Positions 19,462-28,493 are shown, numbered from the stretch's first letter. The stretch: 64,000 nucleotides of DNA from Corynebacterium argentoratense DSM 44202 (GCF_000590555.1 NC_022198.1:884583-948582); one strand, 5' to 3'. Translations and numbers: made by a program. The notes: generated by a model not told the origin, from the sequence alone.

Positions 19462-19659
19462 ATGAATATGCACACTGCTTGCTATGTCACCGAAACCTTT
19501 GCCCGCAGCCGCCAGGCGATGCTTCGTGGCAGCGCGTCCGCCTACTGTGATGGTTGGGTTGACGCAGCCACCGATCTTCGTCGACGCGTCGATGAATTCT
19601 ACGATCCTTATATCAATCTGGATCATGAACAATGCGATGCCCACGCGCTAGCTGCGTGA
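19462..19659 (+). CDS. Small hypothetical protein, possibly leaderless
   Basis: A 65-residue frame beginning MNMHTACYVTETFARSRQAM and containing a WVDAATDLRRRVDEFYDPY segment. I do not recognise it. Support comes from its surroundings: it lies between two hairpins, and TAGCGT (19449-19454) stands exactly 7 nt before ATG 19462, the same spacing used by many certain genes here. It could be a small cytoplasmic protein or a chance frame. Confidence 0.45.
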   Translation: MNMHTACYVTETFARSRQAMLRGSASAYCDGWVDAATDLRRRVDEFYDPYINLDHEQCDAHALAA

Positions 19660-19672
19660 AGATAAAGAAAAA

Positions 19673-19710
19673 CCCCGTGCAAACCTTTTGAAGGTGCACG
19701 GGGAATTTTT
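19673..19710 (+). terminator. Bidirectional terminator
   Basis: The stem CCCCGTGCA (19673-19681) with TGCACGGGG (19695-19703) has T-rich tails on both strands (ATTTTT after it on plus, AAAGAAAAA before it). It separates the small plus-strand frame from the minus-strand tRNA gene. Confidence 0.85.
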
Positions 19711-19711
19711 G

Positions 19712-19785
<74 letters not shown>

Positions 19786-19859
19786 CCATCGCTTTGTGCG
19801 ACTGGGATAGATTACATGACTGTGGTCTAAAAAGCTAATCGGCAGGTCAGTTGATCTTT

Positions 19860-20654
19860 TTAAGACTCGATGTAACGCAGTGCCCAGGTGTGAATGACGC
19901 TGGCTGCGTACTGCGCAGTGCCGGTCCGCGTGCACAGGTGATCAGTCCGATCGAGTGCGACCAAGGACTTGGGGTACCTAGTGCTTAAGAAGATATTCTG
20001 GGCGTTATCAATGCCGACGGTTTGGTCAATCGGTGAGTGCAGAATCATTAGCGGAACTTTGACCTTATGCAGGTAGGCTTCCGGGTTGATCTCTGCGAGA
20101 TCTTCGAGATAGTGCCGGGAAATAACGATGTCTCGTCCACCGAGGGTGACCGTGACTGCGCCGTTTTCGTCGACTTCGCTGATTTTGTCGGCGAAGTGCA
20201 ACACCGCATGCGCGGGGTCGAAAGGCGCACCAATGGTTGCCACTGCTTTCAGGCCGGGCAGAGTGGGCGCGGCTTTGAGGGCCGCAGCGCCGCCCAGGGA
20301 GTGGCCGATGAGCAGTTGGGGGCGAACGTGGTAGTTTTCGGCAATCCAATCGCTGACAGCTTTGAGGTCGGCGACATTTTCACTGAAACTTGTCTTTTCG
20401 AAGTCGCCTTCCGATTGGCCTAGGCCTGGGTAGTCGAAGCGGAGGCAGGCGATGCCCTGTGCCGCTAAGTATTTGCATACGCGGGCGGCGGCTGGCGTGA
20501 AGCGGCTACCTGTGAAGCAGTGGGAGAAAATGGCCCACAGCTTGGGATGCTGCTCGCTGTCTTTGGGTTCGATGCTTGTGCCGTCTGGATAGTCGATAGT
20601 GGCAGCCATGGTCAGTCCGGTGCTGCTGGGGAGTTTTACACTCGTCGATCGCAT
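19860..20654 (-). CDS. Alpha/beta hydrolase
   Basis: Serine hydrolase of 264 residues. The oxyanion region FSHCFTGS is near residue 43, the nucleophile elbow GHSLGGAAAL is near 118 with Ser as nucleophile, a candidate acid is the Asp in LHSPIDQTV, and the His in DRTDHL is catalytic. No signal peptide is seen, so it is probably cytosolic. The substrate is unknown; many relatives are esterases or acyl hydrolases. On the minus strand TAGTCT (20661-20666) lies 6 nt before ATG 20654, suggesting a leaderless start; the GGAGG there is too close to act normally. Confidence 0.85.
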   Translation of the reverse strand: MRSTSVKLPSSTGLTMAATIDYPDGTSIEPKDSEQHPKLWAIFSHCFTGSRFTPAAARVCKYLAAQGIACLRFDYPGLGQSEGDFEKTSFSENVADLKAVSDWIAENYHVRPQLLIGHSLGGAAALKAAPTLPGLKAVATIGAPFDPAHAVLHFADKISEVDENGAVTVTLGGRDIVISRHYLEDLAEINPEAYLHKVKVPLMILHSPIDQTVGIDNAQNIFLSTRYPKSLVALDRTDHLCTRTGTAQYAASVIHTWALRYIES

Positions 20655-20734
20655 TCCTCCAGACTAAAGCATGTATTGGTTGGTCGCACGCGGCTGTTAA
20701 GCTAGGCGACAGTAAAGACAGAAAGTGGTGCCCC

Positions 20735-23023
20735 ATGGGTGGTTTTGGTTGGTTGTGGAACATGCTCGGTGATACTTCCGGGCGCAACCAAAAGCGCAGT
20801 ATCGCGCTCGTGAAAAAGGCCGAATCTCTGCTAGACGACGTGGCTGCGTTACCTGATGAGCAACTGTCGGAGCGTGGCCGTGCCGCCGCACAGTCGGAGG
20901 ATTATGCCGCCTTGTTAGCAGTGTTGTCGGTAGCCTCACAGCGATGGCTTGGCATGGTGCCTTTCGACGTACAATTGCAGGCTACGCTGCGACTTCTCGA
21001 GGGCGATGTGGTCCACATGGCCACTGGTGAGGGCAAGACTCTGGTGGGGGCGATGGCGGCTACCGGCTTCGCTTTGCGGGGCAAGCGCGTCCACTGCATC
21101 ACAGTCAATGATTACTTGGCTCATCGTGACGCCCAGTGGATGCGTCCGTTGGTTGAATTCTTCGGTTTGTCTGTGGCAAGCATCGGCGAAAAAATGGACA
21201 GTGATTCTCGCCGCGATGCCTACCGTTGCGACGTTGTGTACGCTCCGGTGAGCGAAATCGGGTTCGATGTTCTGCGGGATCAGCTCATAGTCCGACCGGA
21301 GGATGCGGTGCAGCATGGTGCTGACGTCGCTATCGTCGACGAGGCTGACAGTGTGCTGGTTGACGAGGCGTTGGTTCCTTTGGTGCTGGCAGGAAGTGCA
21401 CCGGGTGTTGCGCCGGCGGGACAGATTACAGAGATCGTGTCGCGGCTAACGGAATCGGAGCATTTCGAAGTCTCCGAGGACGGACGCACGGTGTTTCTGA
21501 ACGACAGAGGCGCTGCCGTTGTGGAGCGCGAGTTGGGCATCTCCAGCTTGTATGACCAAGAGCACGTGGGCACCACCTTGGTTCAGGTCAATTTGGCTTT
21601 GCACGCCGAGCATCTGCTGCACCGGGATGTGCATTACATCGTTCGCGATGGCAAGGTACAGATCATCGACGCTTCCCGCGGGCGGGTTGCGGATCTGCAG
21701 CGCTGGCCCGATGGGGTGCATGCCGCGGTGGAGGCGAAGGAAGGCCTCGATGTTACTGAAGGTGGCCGGATCCTCGACACCATCACGTTGCAGGCGTTGA
21801 TGGGGCGCTATCCCATGGTGTGTGGGATGACTGGCACGGCTGTGGAGGCAATTGACCAGCTTCGGCAGTTTTATGATCTCCGCGTATCTGTGATTGAGCG
21901 CAGCGCTCCGTTGCGCCGCTTCGATGAAGCCGACCGTATTTACGCAACCGTTGAAGACAAGACCGCCGCGATTGTTCAGGAGATCGCGCGGATTCACGCA
22001 ACCGGTCAGCCAGTGCTGGTTGGAACTCATGACGTCGCGGAATCCGAGACGTTGGCAGAACGCTTGGGGGATCAAGGTATTGATGTTGTCGTCCTCAATG
22101 CGAAGAATGATGCCGAGGAAGCGCGGATCATCGCGGAAGCGGGCGATGTTGGAAAAGTAACCGTGTCCACTCAAATGGCCGGCCGTGGAACGGATATTCG
22201 CCTTGGTGGAGCGGACGAATCCCGTCGTGATGAGGTCGTTGAGCTTGGCGGTCTTGCTGTGATTGGTACTGGCCGCTACCGCACTCAACGGCTAGATAAT
22301 CAGTTGCGTGGCCGTGCGGGGCGTCAGGGAGATCCCGGGCTATCGCTATTTTTCGTCTCCCTTGACGATGACGTGGTGCTGGCTGGTGGCGCGGGGGAGT
22401 CCGTCAAAGCGGATGTTGCCAGCGACGGTCGCATAGACAGTAAGCGCGTGGGTGACTTTGTGGCCCATTGTCAGCGTGTGACAGAGGGGCAGCTGCTGGA
22501 GATCCACTCGCAAACGTGGAAGTACAACAAGCTCATCTCGGATCAGCGCGCAATCATCGACGAGCGCAGGTTCGACCTCCTCCACACGGCCGTGGCTTGG
22601 GAGGAGTTGCGTGCGCACAACCCCCAGAGGGCGGGAGAGCTGGAAGCCAGCGGTGTGAGCGTTGAAACGTTGGAGCAAGCAGCGCGGGAGATTGTGCTCT
22701 ATCACCTGGATTACGGCTGGTCGGAGCACCTAGCCCTGTTAGATGACGTGCGGGAATCTATTCACCTGAGGGCTATTGCTAAGGAAACCCCCATCGATGA
22801 GTTCCACCGCATCGCCGTACTGGAGTTCAAGGCTTTGCGGGAGAAGGCGGTCCGTGATGCCCGTGAGACATTCGCCACTATCGATATTGATGCTGAGGGG
22901 GCCCATCTAGACGATCTGGGACTCCATAGGCCCAGTGCTACCTGGACGTACATGGTGGGAGATAACCCTCTGCAAAGCAGCGGGAATAGTGTCATCAATG
23001 CGCTCACTTCGGCGTTCCGATGA
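20735..23023 (+). CDS. secA2: Accessory preprotein translocase ATPase SecA2
   Basis: SecA-family motor. Walker A MATGEGKTLVGAMAAT is near residue 95, the preprotein-binding ITVNDYLAHRDAQWM and the DEAD-like IVDEADSVLVDEA follow, and helicase motifs VSTQMAGRGTDIRLGGAD and DNQLRGRAGRQGDPG are near 480-540. The 762 residues are shorter than housekeeping SecA and lack a zinc-binding C-terminal tail, as in actinobacterial SecA2. Its position just upstream of odhI fits the Rv1821 to Rv1828 region. The ribosome site is AGAAAG. A promoter TTGGTT-16-TAAGCT (20676-20703) is plausible. TGACGTCGCG lies at 22030. Confidence 0.93.
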   Translation: MGGFGWLWNMLGDTSGRNQKRSIALVKKAESLLDDVAALPDEQLSERGRAAAQSEDYAALLAVLSVASQRWLGMVPFDVQLQATLRLLEGDVVHMATGEGKTLVGAMAATGFALRGKRVHCITVNDYLAHRDAQWMRPLVEFFGLSVASIGEKMDSDSRRDAYRCDVVYAPVSEIGFDVLRDQLIVRPEDAVQHGADVAIVDEADSVLVDEALVPLVLAGSAPGVAPAGQITEIVSRLTESEHFEVSEDGRTVFLNDRGAAVVERELGISSLYDQEHVGTTLVQVNLALHAEHLLHRDVHYIVRDGKVQIIDASRGRVADLQRWPDGVHAAVEAKEGLDVTEGGRILDTITLQALMGRYPMVCGMTGTAVEAIDQLRQFYDLRVSVIERSAPLRRFDEADRIYATVEDKTAAIVQEIARIHATGQPVLVGTHDVAESETLAERLGDQGIDVVVLNAKNDAEEARIIAEAGDVGKVTVSTQMAGRGTDIRLGGADESRRDEVVELGGLAVIGTGRYRTQRLDNQLRGRAGRQGDPGLSLFFVSLDDDVVLAGGAGESVKADVASDGRIDSKRVGDFVAHCQRVTEGQLLEIHSQTWKYNKLISDQRAIIDERRFDLLHTAVAWEELRAHNPQRAGELEASGVSVETLEQAAREIVLYHLDYGWSEHLALLDDVRESIHLRAIAKETPIDEFHRIAVLEFKALREKAVRDARETFATIDIDAEGAHLDDLGLHRPSATWTYMVGDNPLQSSGNSVINALTSAFR

Positions 23024-23085
23024 GTCGTGGCCTGCGTTTACCCCATGGGGGTAGATCCGGACTCTACTGCTCACGGCGTTACCGC

Positions 23086-23091
23086 TATGAT
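23086..23091 (+). promoter_or_regulatory. -10 element upstream of odhI
   Basis: TATGAT preceded by CGC lies about 52 bp before the odhI ATG. No good -35 is visible 16 to 18 bp upstream. It gives an approximate start for an independent odhI transcript. Confidence 0.5.
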
Positions 23092-23143
23092 GGAACGAGT
23101 TAGAGATAAGTACCAGCGCGAAATCCGGGAGGAATTTTAGCCA

Positions 23144-23560
23144 ATGAGTGACACAACCGGGATCCCCGAACCCCAGGTGGAAACAACGTCTGTTTTCCGC
23201 GCTGACCTCCTCAAGGAGATGGAATCCGGCGCCAGCGCGTCGGCCCAGATCGGCGCAGAGAACCTTCCTGAGGGGTCTGCACTATTGGTCGTGAAGCGTG
23301 GCCCCAATGCGGGTTCCCGCTTCCTGCTCGATCGGCCAACCACCACAGTTGGTCGCCACCCCGAGAGCGACATCTTCCTCGACGACGTGACGGTGTCCCG
23401 AAGGCACGCCGAATTCCGCATCAATGATGGGGCTTTCGAAGTAGTCGACGTCGGAAGCCTTAACGGAACTTACGTTAACCGTGAGCCGAAGAACTCCGCA
23501 GTGCTCTCGAGCGGCGATGAGGTTCAGATCGGTAAATTCCGCCTGGTGTTCCTGGTTTAG
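23144..23560 (+). CDS. odhI: FHA-domain regulator OdhI (GarA)
   Basis: Inhibitor of the E1 subunit of 2-oxoglutarate dehydrogenase, controlled by Ser/Thr kinases. The N-terminus MSDTTGIPEPQVETTSVF keeps the two adjacent Thr residues (14 and 15) that are the kinase sites in C. glutamicum OdhI. The FHA domain at ~50-138 has GRHPESDIFLDDVTVSRRHA with the phospho-Thr-binding Arg, Ser and His, and SLNGTYVN. At 138 residues the length is normal. A good ribosome site (GGAGGAA) precedes ATG 23144. It is followed after 4 bp by ftsR. Confidence 0.96.
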   Translation: MSDTTGIPEPQVETTSVFRADLLKEMESGASASAQIGAENLPEGSALLVVKRGPNAGSRFLLDRPTTTVGRHPESDIFLDDVTVSRRHAEFRINDGAFEVVDVGSLNGTYVNREPKNSAVLSSGDEVQIGKFRLVFLV

Positions 23561-23564
23561 CATC

Positions 23565-24305
23565 ATGGGTGCTGTGCAATCGACGGGTGGTGGATGGGCC
23601 GCCCGTAACAACGTTCCGGCCCAGTCCACTTCGGGTCGTAGTAAATCCATGTCGATTGGCGCGGTACTCAAGCTGATCAAGCCTGATTACCCGCAGATCA
23701 CGCATTCTAAGATTCGCTACCTCGAATCTGAGGGTTTGCTGGAGCCGCAGAGAACCGCTACGGGATATCGCTCCTACACGATGGACGATGTGGAGCGGCT
23801 GCGTTTCATTCTGGACATGCAGCGTGACCGTTACCTGCCGTTGAAGGTCATCCGTTCCCAGTTGGAAGCGATCGACCGCGGTGAAGTTTCGGCGCTTCCC
23901 GCTAGCCAGGCCGATGAGGCTGCCCATCGGGGATCCGACCGCATGAAGCTGTCCGAGCTGGCTGCGCAGACAGCAATGAGCGAGGACGATCTGATGGGTT
24001 TGATCAACGCGGGTCTGATCACCCCCGATGCTGCGGGCCTGTTTTCCTCCAGTGATGTATCGGTGATTGCCGTCATTTCCCAGCTCGTAGAGTATGGGCT
24101 CGATGTGCGCCACCTGAAGTCGCTTAAAAACCATGCTCAGCGCCAGGTTGATTTGGTTACGCAGGTGGCAGGGCCAGTTGCGCGTGCTAAAGATGACGCA
24201 GCTCGCGGTAGGGCAGAAGAGATCGCCCGCCAAATGATGTCGCTTATTGTCTCGCTCAACGAGGATGTTTTCCACAGGGAACTCCTGAAAGAGTTCGGTA
24301 GCTAG
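23565..24305 (+). CDS. ftsR: MerR-family regulator FtsR
   Basis: MerR-type DNA-binding protein. The N-terminal winged helix (ITHSKIRYLESEGLLEPQRT, TGYRSYTMDDVERLRFI) is preceded by a ~28-residue Ser/Gly-rich tail, and the C-terminal half is helical. It lies right after odhI, the position of Rv1828 and of C. glutamicum FtsR, a regulator of ftsZ. ATG 23565 begins 4 bp after odhI, so coupling is likely. The DUF151 bifunctional-nuclease gene that usually separates it from the next MerR gene is missing. Confidence 0.9.
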   Translation: MGAVQSTGGGWAARNNVPAQSTSGRSKSMSIGAVLKLIKPDYPQITHSKIRYLESEGLLEPQRTATGYRSYTMDDVERLRFILDMQRDRYLPLKVIRSQLEAIDRGEVSALPASQADEAAHRGSDRMKLSELAAQTAMSEDDLMGLINAGLITPDAAGLFSSSDVSVIAVISQLVEYGLDVRHLKSLKNHAQRQVDLVTQVAGPVARAKDDAARGRAEEIARQMMSLIVSLNEDVFHRELLKEFGS

Positions 24306-24372
24306 CGCCCTACATGGGGGTAATTCCTCGCCACTTTTTGAACTTAATTGTTTGTGTCTTACACCGATGGCA

Positions 24373-24388
24373 TTAACTCTTAAGTTAA
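24373..24388 (+). promoter_or_regulatory. Inverted-repeat operator candidate before merR gene
   Basis: TTAACT-CTTA-AGTTAA, perfect 6-bp arms, followed at once by a second partial repeat AAGTTGAGGTTCAAG. It lies 55 to 70 bp upstream of the regulator's start. MerR proteins usually bind such repeats inside their own promoter, so autoregulation is a reasonable inference. Confidence 0.5.
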
Positions 24389-24443
24389 AGTTGAGGTTCA
24401 AGGTTTGCGTGTGCAACAAGAAACTACAAGAGAGGCCACGAGC

Positions 24444-24992
24444 GTGACTGACAACAATCGCCCCGTGCAGGAGTCCCTATTCGACATCGGTCCGGACCAG
24501 ACAGTGGGCTACCGCGTACCCATTGCATGCCAGGTCGCTGGAATTACCTACCGACAGCTCGACTACTGGGCACGCACCCAGCTCGTTGTTCCCTCCATCC
24601 GTAGCGCCCGCGGCTCAGGATCCCAACGCCTGTACTCTTTCCGCGACATCCTGGTGCTGAAGATCGTCAAGGGCTTACTAGACACCGGCATTTCGCTTCA
24701 AAATATTCGCCTCGCGGTCAGTAACCTCCGCGACCTTGGCGTTGACGACCTCGCCACCATCACCCTGGTCAGCGACGGCACCACCGTCTACGAATGCCGC
24801 AGCAATGAAGAAGTGATTGACCTCCTGGCCGGCGGCCAAGGCGTTTTCGGCATTGCGGTTCCGGGCATTATGAAGGAACTCACCGGCACCATCGCTGCCT
24901 TCCCCTCTGAGAGCATCACCCACGACGACACCGCAGTTGCAGACTTCCGCGACGAACTTGCTGCTCGACGCGCGCGACGTCAGGTTTCTTAG
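24444..24992 (+). CDS. MerR-family regulator (Rv1830-like)
   Basis: Second MerR-type regulator of the locus, about 182 residues. The helix-turn-helix reads VAGITYRQLDYWARTQLVVP and SQRLYSFRDILVLKIVKGLL, followed by a dimerisation helix and a small C-terminal domain ending RRARRQVS. Its place downstream of odhI-ftsR matches Rv1830. GTG 24444 is preferred; an in-frame upstream start at 24405 would add 13 residues. An inverted repeat before the gene suggests autoregulation. CGCGACGTCA lies at 24973, near the 3' end. Confidence 0.85.
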   Translation: MTDNNRPVQESLFDIGPDQTVGYRVPIACQVAGITYRQLDYWARTQLVVPSIRSARGSGSQRLYSFRDILVLKIVKGLLDTGISLQNIRLAVSNLRDLGVDDLATITLVSDGTTVYECRSNEEVIDLLAGGQGVFGIAVPGIMKELTGTIAAFPSESITHDDTAVADFRDELAARRARRQVS

Positions 24993-25015
24993 CAACCAGT
25001 CTCACGACAACGAAA

Positions 25016-25046
25016 GCAGCCACGACACACGCCGTGGCTGCTTTTT
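25016..25046 (+). terminator. Terminator after merR gene
   Basis: GCAGCCACG (25016-25024) pairs with CGTGGCTGC (25033-25041), followed by TTTTT. It lies between the plus-strand regulator and the convergent vWA gene. Confidence 0.9.
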
Positions 25047-25082
25047 CATGCTTAGTCCACCCAGCCGAGTGCAGCGTGAACG

Positions 25083-26504
25083 CTATCGGCTATCTTGACT
25101 GCGGATAAAAGAGTCAAGCACCTTATCGTGAGCGCCTGGGCCCACATGCTGGGCGGCAACCGTTACGGCAGCGTCGTTAAACGCATCCAGCATCTGGCTA
25201 AAACTGTCGTCGTCATAGAAGCCGACGCTACCGGTGGTCACCAGATACACCTGACCGCCACCGTGATCCGCCGTTGCTTGCATTGCGTTGATTAGCGCTG
25301 GCCGCGTTTGGGGAAGACCCCCGGTCTGAAAACCATCCAAGGTGGCATCAATCAAGGACAGGTCATCCGTGAACGCAACGTTGTTGCGCCACCCTTGCGT
25401 TACCCCAGGATTCAATGGGCTGGAGTAATTCCACAAAGCCACCTTGTGACCATTGGACACCACCTCCGCGGCTCGCTTCTTCAAAGCCTCGACCTGAGCC
25501 GGTAGAAACTCCGCCATAGCAGTGGAGGTGTCTAGGAGGAGCAACGTGTCCTGATGAGCAGGGGCCGAGGCGCCAGTGTCGGAACTCTCACTAGCGTCAG
25601 CTGAGGAACCATCCTGCTGCTGTCCTCCGCCCAGAGCCAGAGCTCTCGACAAAGCCGTGCCACTATCCAAGTCCACGATGCTCTGCTTTTCCCCAGCGCT
25701 TAATTGCACCGGAACCTGCGACAAGACATAGCCCTGAATAGCAGACGCCACACGCGCTTGTTCCTCACTAATCCCACCGCCGGCATTGAGCGCCACGGAA
25801 TAGAAAGGCACCACAGTGTCTGCAACCTGGTGGAAGTCAAAACCATCGGGCAGCTTATCGTCCTCATCGGCAAGAATGTATGAGGTGTCGCTGCTCGGTT
25901 CCTCCGGGAACATCAAGGGCATAGAGCCATCTGCGACAGCACCCAACGCGGCGTCAATAGTATCTGTCGACTCCCGTACCAACACCGCAGCCAAACGTGG
26001 GCCCAAAGAAAAAGAACCATTGTACGCAGTCGAATCTGGTGCAACGTCTGCCCAGGTCTTTGGCACCTTGGCACCCTGCCGAACACCGACACCCACCCGG
26101 CTTGCAGCAACCACAGCCCACTCAGTCTGCGCAGGGGACATACCGCGCTGATCCAAGTCGTAGTTAATCGTGGAAGTGTTGCCAGTGGTGATCAGCAAAG
26201 CACCCGGGGTAGACCTGGTCAACTCAATGCAGTAATCCTTAACAACCGGGTTAGCTTTAACAAAACCATCAAGGATGTCATCGACCGAATGAGGAGCATC
26301 CGGGCTAACCTCCACGGGTACTTTCAGCTGCCCCTGAATGCAATCAGAGACAGCGCGCTCGTCAGCGGCACGACTACGCGCACCATTCCACAGATAAAAC
26401 GACGTGGAGAACACCGCAACAACGACGACCGTTGCGATCAACGCGAGGATGAGTTGCGGTGCAACCTTCTTTTTCGGGCTTAAGCCGGTGGAATGACGAC
26501 CCAT
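25083..26504 (-). CDS. Membrane-anchored vWA-domain envelope protein
   Basis: 473 residues. A basic N-terminus and one membrane helix (LILALIATVVVVAVFSTSFYL, ~19-38) are followed by a large extracellular part. Residues ~60-280 resemble a periplasmic solute-binding-like domain. A Ser/Gln/Gly-rich linker (~295-320) leads to a von Willebrand factor A domain beginning LLLLDTSTAMAEF, a partial MIDAS (DxS kept). The ligand is unknown; adhesion or envelope assembly is possible. TAGCGT (26513-26518) stands 8 nt before ATG 26504, indicating leaderless transcription. A motif copy lies at 25947. Confidence 0.75.
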   Translation of the reverse strand: MGRHSTGLSPKKKVAPQLILALIATVVVVAVFSTSFYLWNGARSRAADERAVSDCIQGQLKVPVEVSPDAPHSVDDILDGFVKANPVVKDYCIELTRSTPGALLITTGNTSTINYDLDQRGMSPAQTEWAVVAASRVGVGVRQGAKVPKTWADVAPDSTAYNGSFSLGPRLAAVLVRESTDTIDAALGAVADGSMPLMFPEEPSSDTSYILADEDDKLPDGFDFHQVADTVVPFYSVALNAGGGISEEQARVASAIQGYVLSQVPVQLSAGEKQSIVDLDSGTALSRALALGGGQQQDGSSADASESSDTGASAPAHQDTLLLLDTSTAMAEFLPAQVEALKKRAAEVVSNGHKVALWNYSSPLNPGVTQGWRNNVAFTDDLSLIDATLDGFQTGGLPQTRPALINAMQATADHGGGQVYLVTTGSVGFYDDDSFSQMLDAFNDAAVTVAAQHVGPGAHDKVLDSFIRSQDSR

Positions 26505-26518
26505 AGTTAATTACGCTA

Positions 26519-27427
26519 TCAGCTGTCTTTAAGGAAAGTGCCAAATACCCCCGCGGCGCAGTCACTCAAACGCTTGCGCAACACCTCTGCGCGCCGTGTA
26601 AAGTCCCTTTGCCTAGCAACATACTCAGCTTTGCCCTCCGGAGTTTCAATCGCAACGACCCCAAAACCAAGAGGTCGACAATCGTAAGGACTCGCCTCCA
26701 TATCCAGAATGCGCACATCCCGAGCCAGACGGAAAGTCTCCAGCCAAGTCTCGCCATCCACCGCCGGCCCAAGCTTGGTAGCCCACTTGTACAGATCCAT
26801 CGTGGCGTGCAAACATCCCGGATGCTCAAGGACAGGTTGTGTTTCACGAGTCGGTTGAAAAGCATTAAGAGGTCGCGCGGCCTCCGTGAAAAAACGAAAC
26901 GCGTCATAGTGGCTACACCGAATCGAATGGGTATCTACCACCTCATTAGTTGCCTGCTCGCTGAGACGCAACGGCATATCATGCCGCGGTGTGCCCTGAT
27001 AGACCATCGCCCACTCGTGCAGACCAAAACAATCAAAACGTGCTGGAGTGTCTCGGGTGAGTAAATCGTGAATGAACGCGACCAACACACGGCGTTGCTG
27101 GAGCATCTCTTGGGCATCAAACATGACGATGCGCCCGGCCGTTTCATGCTCAACCTGCTTGTAGAAACGCCACGCCGAATGTGGCGGAGTGCGATCGTTG
27201 GCGTCCAGGGCCACACCCAGGCCCGGATGCCAACGCGACAACTGGCCTGGGGTCGTCGGATAATAATCGAAGAGAAAATCAAAAATGGGGTGCTTGATGC
27301 CACGGGTGCGACGCTCAAGGTGGTCATGCGTCAGCTCTGCTACACGCTGTTGATGCGCATGCATACGCTGCTCCCACTGCTGGTAATCAAGTACCTCTAG
27401 CGGATCAGACACTGGACAAGGCGGCAT
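26519..27427 (-). CDS. Putative 3-methyladenine DNA glycosylase-like protein
   Basis: 302 residues beginning MPPCPVSDPLEVLDYQQW. Corynebacterial proteins of this kind are commonly labelled 3-methyladenine DNA glycosylase, but I see no helix-hairpin-helix or known active-site motif, so the function is weakly supported. Features include HPIFDFLFDYYPTTPGQLSR, a His/Cys-rich middle (HSIRCSHYDAFRFF, HPGCLHATMDLYKW) and many Arg residues. ATG 27427 has GGGAG upstream. It lies 14 bp before the vWA gene and behind two CBS-domain membrane genes on the same strand. Confidence 0.6.
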   Translation of the reverse strand: MPPCPVSDPLEVLDYQQWEQRMHAHQQRVAELTHDHLERRTRGIKHPIFDFLFDYYPTTPGQLSRWHPGLGVALDANDRTPPHSAWRFYKQVEHETAGRIVMFDAQEMLQQRRVLVAFIHDLLTRDTPARFDCFGLHEWAMVYQGTPRHDMPLRLSEQATNEVVDTHSIRCSHYDAFRFFTEAARPLNAFQPTRETQPVLEHPGCLHATMDLYKWATKLGPAVDGETWLETFRLARDVRILDMEASPYDCRPLGFGVVAIETPEGKAEYVARQRDFTRRAEVLRKRLSDCAAGVFGTFLKDS

Positions 27428-27455
27428 TGTTGTTGACTCCCTAGCGGGGCGGATC

Positions 27456-28493
27456 TTAGCTCTCGTGAGTCCAGTCGCGCACGGTGCCGACGAACTCTTC
27501 AATGAGGTCTTCAAGAGTGACGATTCCCAGCAACAGCCCGGAATCGCGAACCTGCGCCATATGAGCGTTGCGTCGACGCATCGTGCGCATAGCATCATCG
27601 AGTGACTGCTCTGCGGCGATGGTGGTCAGCGGTCGAATGGCCGACTGGGGCACGCGCTCGTCCGGAGTAGCCTCGCGGGCAACCATGCGGTCGAGGACGT
27701 CCTTAACGTGGATATACCCGATAAACGTCGTTCCGGCCTCATTGATAACGGGGAAGCGTGAGAATCCTGTAGCGTTCACTGCCTCATTGAGCTCACCCAA
27801 GGTGGGTGCCATAGAGAAGGTATTGACCTCCGATAGCGGAATGAGAACCTCACGCACATTGCGAGCATCTGAATGCAGAGCCATGTTTAAGCGAGCGTGC
27901 TCTTCGGCATCAAGCAATCCCTCAGAGCGCGATTCTGTAATCATGGTTGCAAGTTGCTCAGGATCCACGATCGAATCCAGTTCATCGCGCTGCTGGATAC
28001 CGAACGCCTTTAACGTATGACCCGCGATCCAGTTCATCGCGATGATAAAGGGCCTGGTGATCTTCACGAACAACAAATGGGTTGGGACCAACAGCATTGC
28101 CACGGTCTCGGGGCCAGCCAGGGCAATATTTTTGGGCACCATTTCGCCGAGGATGATGTGTAAGAATGTTACTAACAGCAAAGCGATGCCGAAGCTTAAG
28201 GGATGCAGCATGCCATCCGGCAAGCCCAGAGCATGCGCCGGGGCTTCGATAAGGTGAGCGATGGCAGGCTCGCCAACTTTACCGAGAATCAACGAAGCGA
28301 TCGTGATACCCAACTGAGCGGCAGCGAGCATCATCGATAGCTGCTCCGAAGCCTTAATGACGGTGCGGGCCCGACCCTTTCCTTGGGCTACAAGCGCTTC
28401 CAGGCGGTCGCGGCGAGACGAAATAAGCGAGAATTCAGCCGCGACGAAGAACGCATTAACCAACAGCAACAGTGGGACCATGAGCAGGATCAT
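27456..28493 (-). CDS. CNNM/CorC-type membrane protein with CBS domains
   Basis: DUF21 transmembrane domain (~1-160; helices around MVPLLLLVNAFFVAAEF, MMLAAAQLGITIASLI, FGIALLLVTFLHIILGEMVPKN) followed by a CBS pair (~190-330; RFPVINEAGTTFIGYIHVKD, LGIVTLEDLIEEFVG). Such proteins are linked to divalent-cation efflux or homeostasis. At 345 residues it is a short version without the C-terminal CorC_HlyC domain. Its start overlaps the stop of its paralogue by 4 bp (ATGA), as in the mycobacterial Rv1841c/Rv1842c pair. Confidence 0.9.
   Translation of the reverse strand: MILLMVPLLLLVNAFFVAAEFSLISSRRDRLEALVAQGKGRARTVIKASEQLSMMLAAAQLGITIASLILGKVGEPAIAHLIEAPAHALGLPDGMLHPLSFGIALLLVTFLHIILGEMVPKNIALAGPETVAMLLVPTHLLFVKITRPFIIAMNWIAGHTLKAFGIQQRDELDSIVDPEQLATMITESRSEGLLDAEEHARLNMALHSDARNVREVLIPLSEVNTFSMAPTLGELNEAVNATGFSRFPVINEAGTTFIGYIHVKDVLDRMVAREATPDERVPQSAIRPLTTIAAEQSLDDAMRTMRRRNAHMAQVRDSGLLLGIVTLEDLIEEFVGTVRDWTHES

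Noticed and set aside
23039..23053. Near-palindrome TACCCCATGGGGGTA after secA2, sharing ATGGGGGTA with a site after ftsR (about 24314)
   Set aside because: Only two copies, imperfect symmetry and no consistent position relative to promoters; too weak to call an operator.
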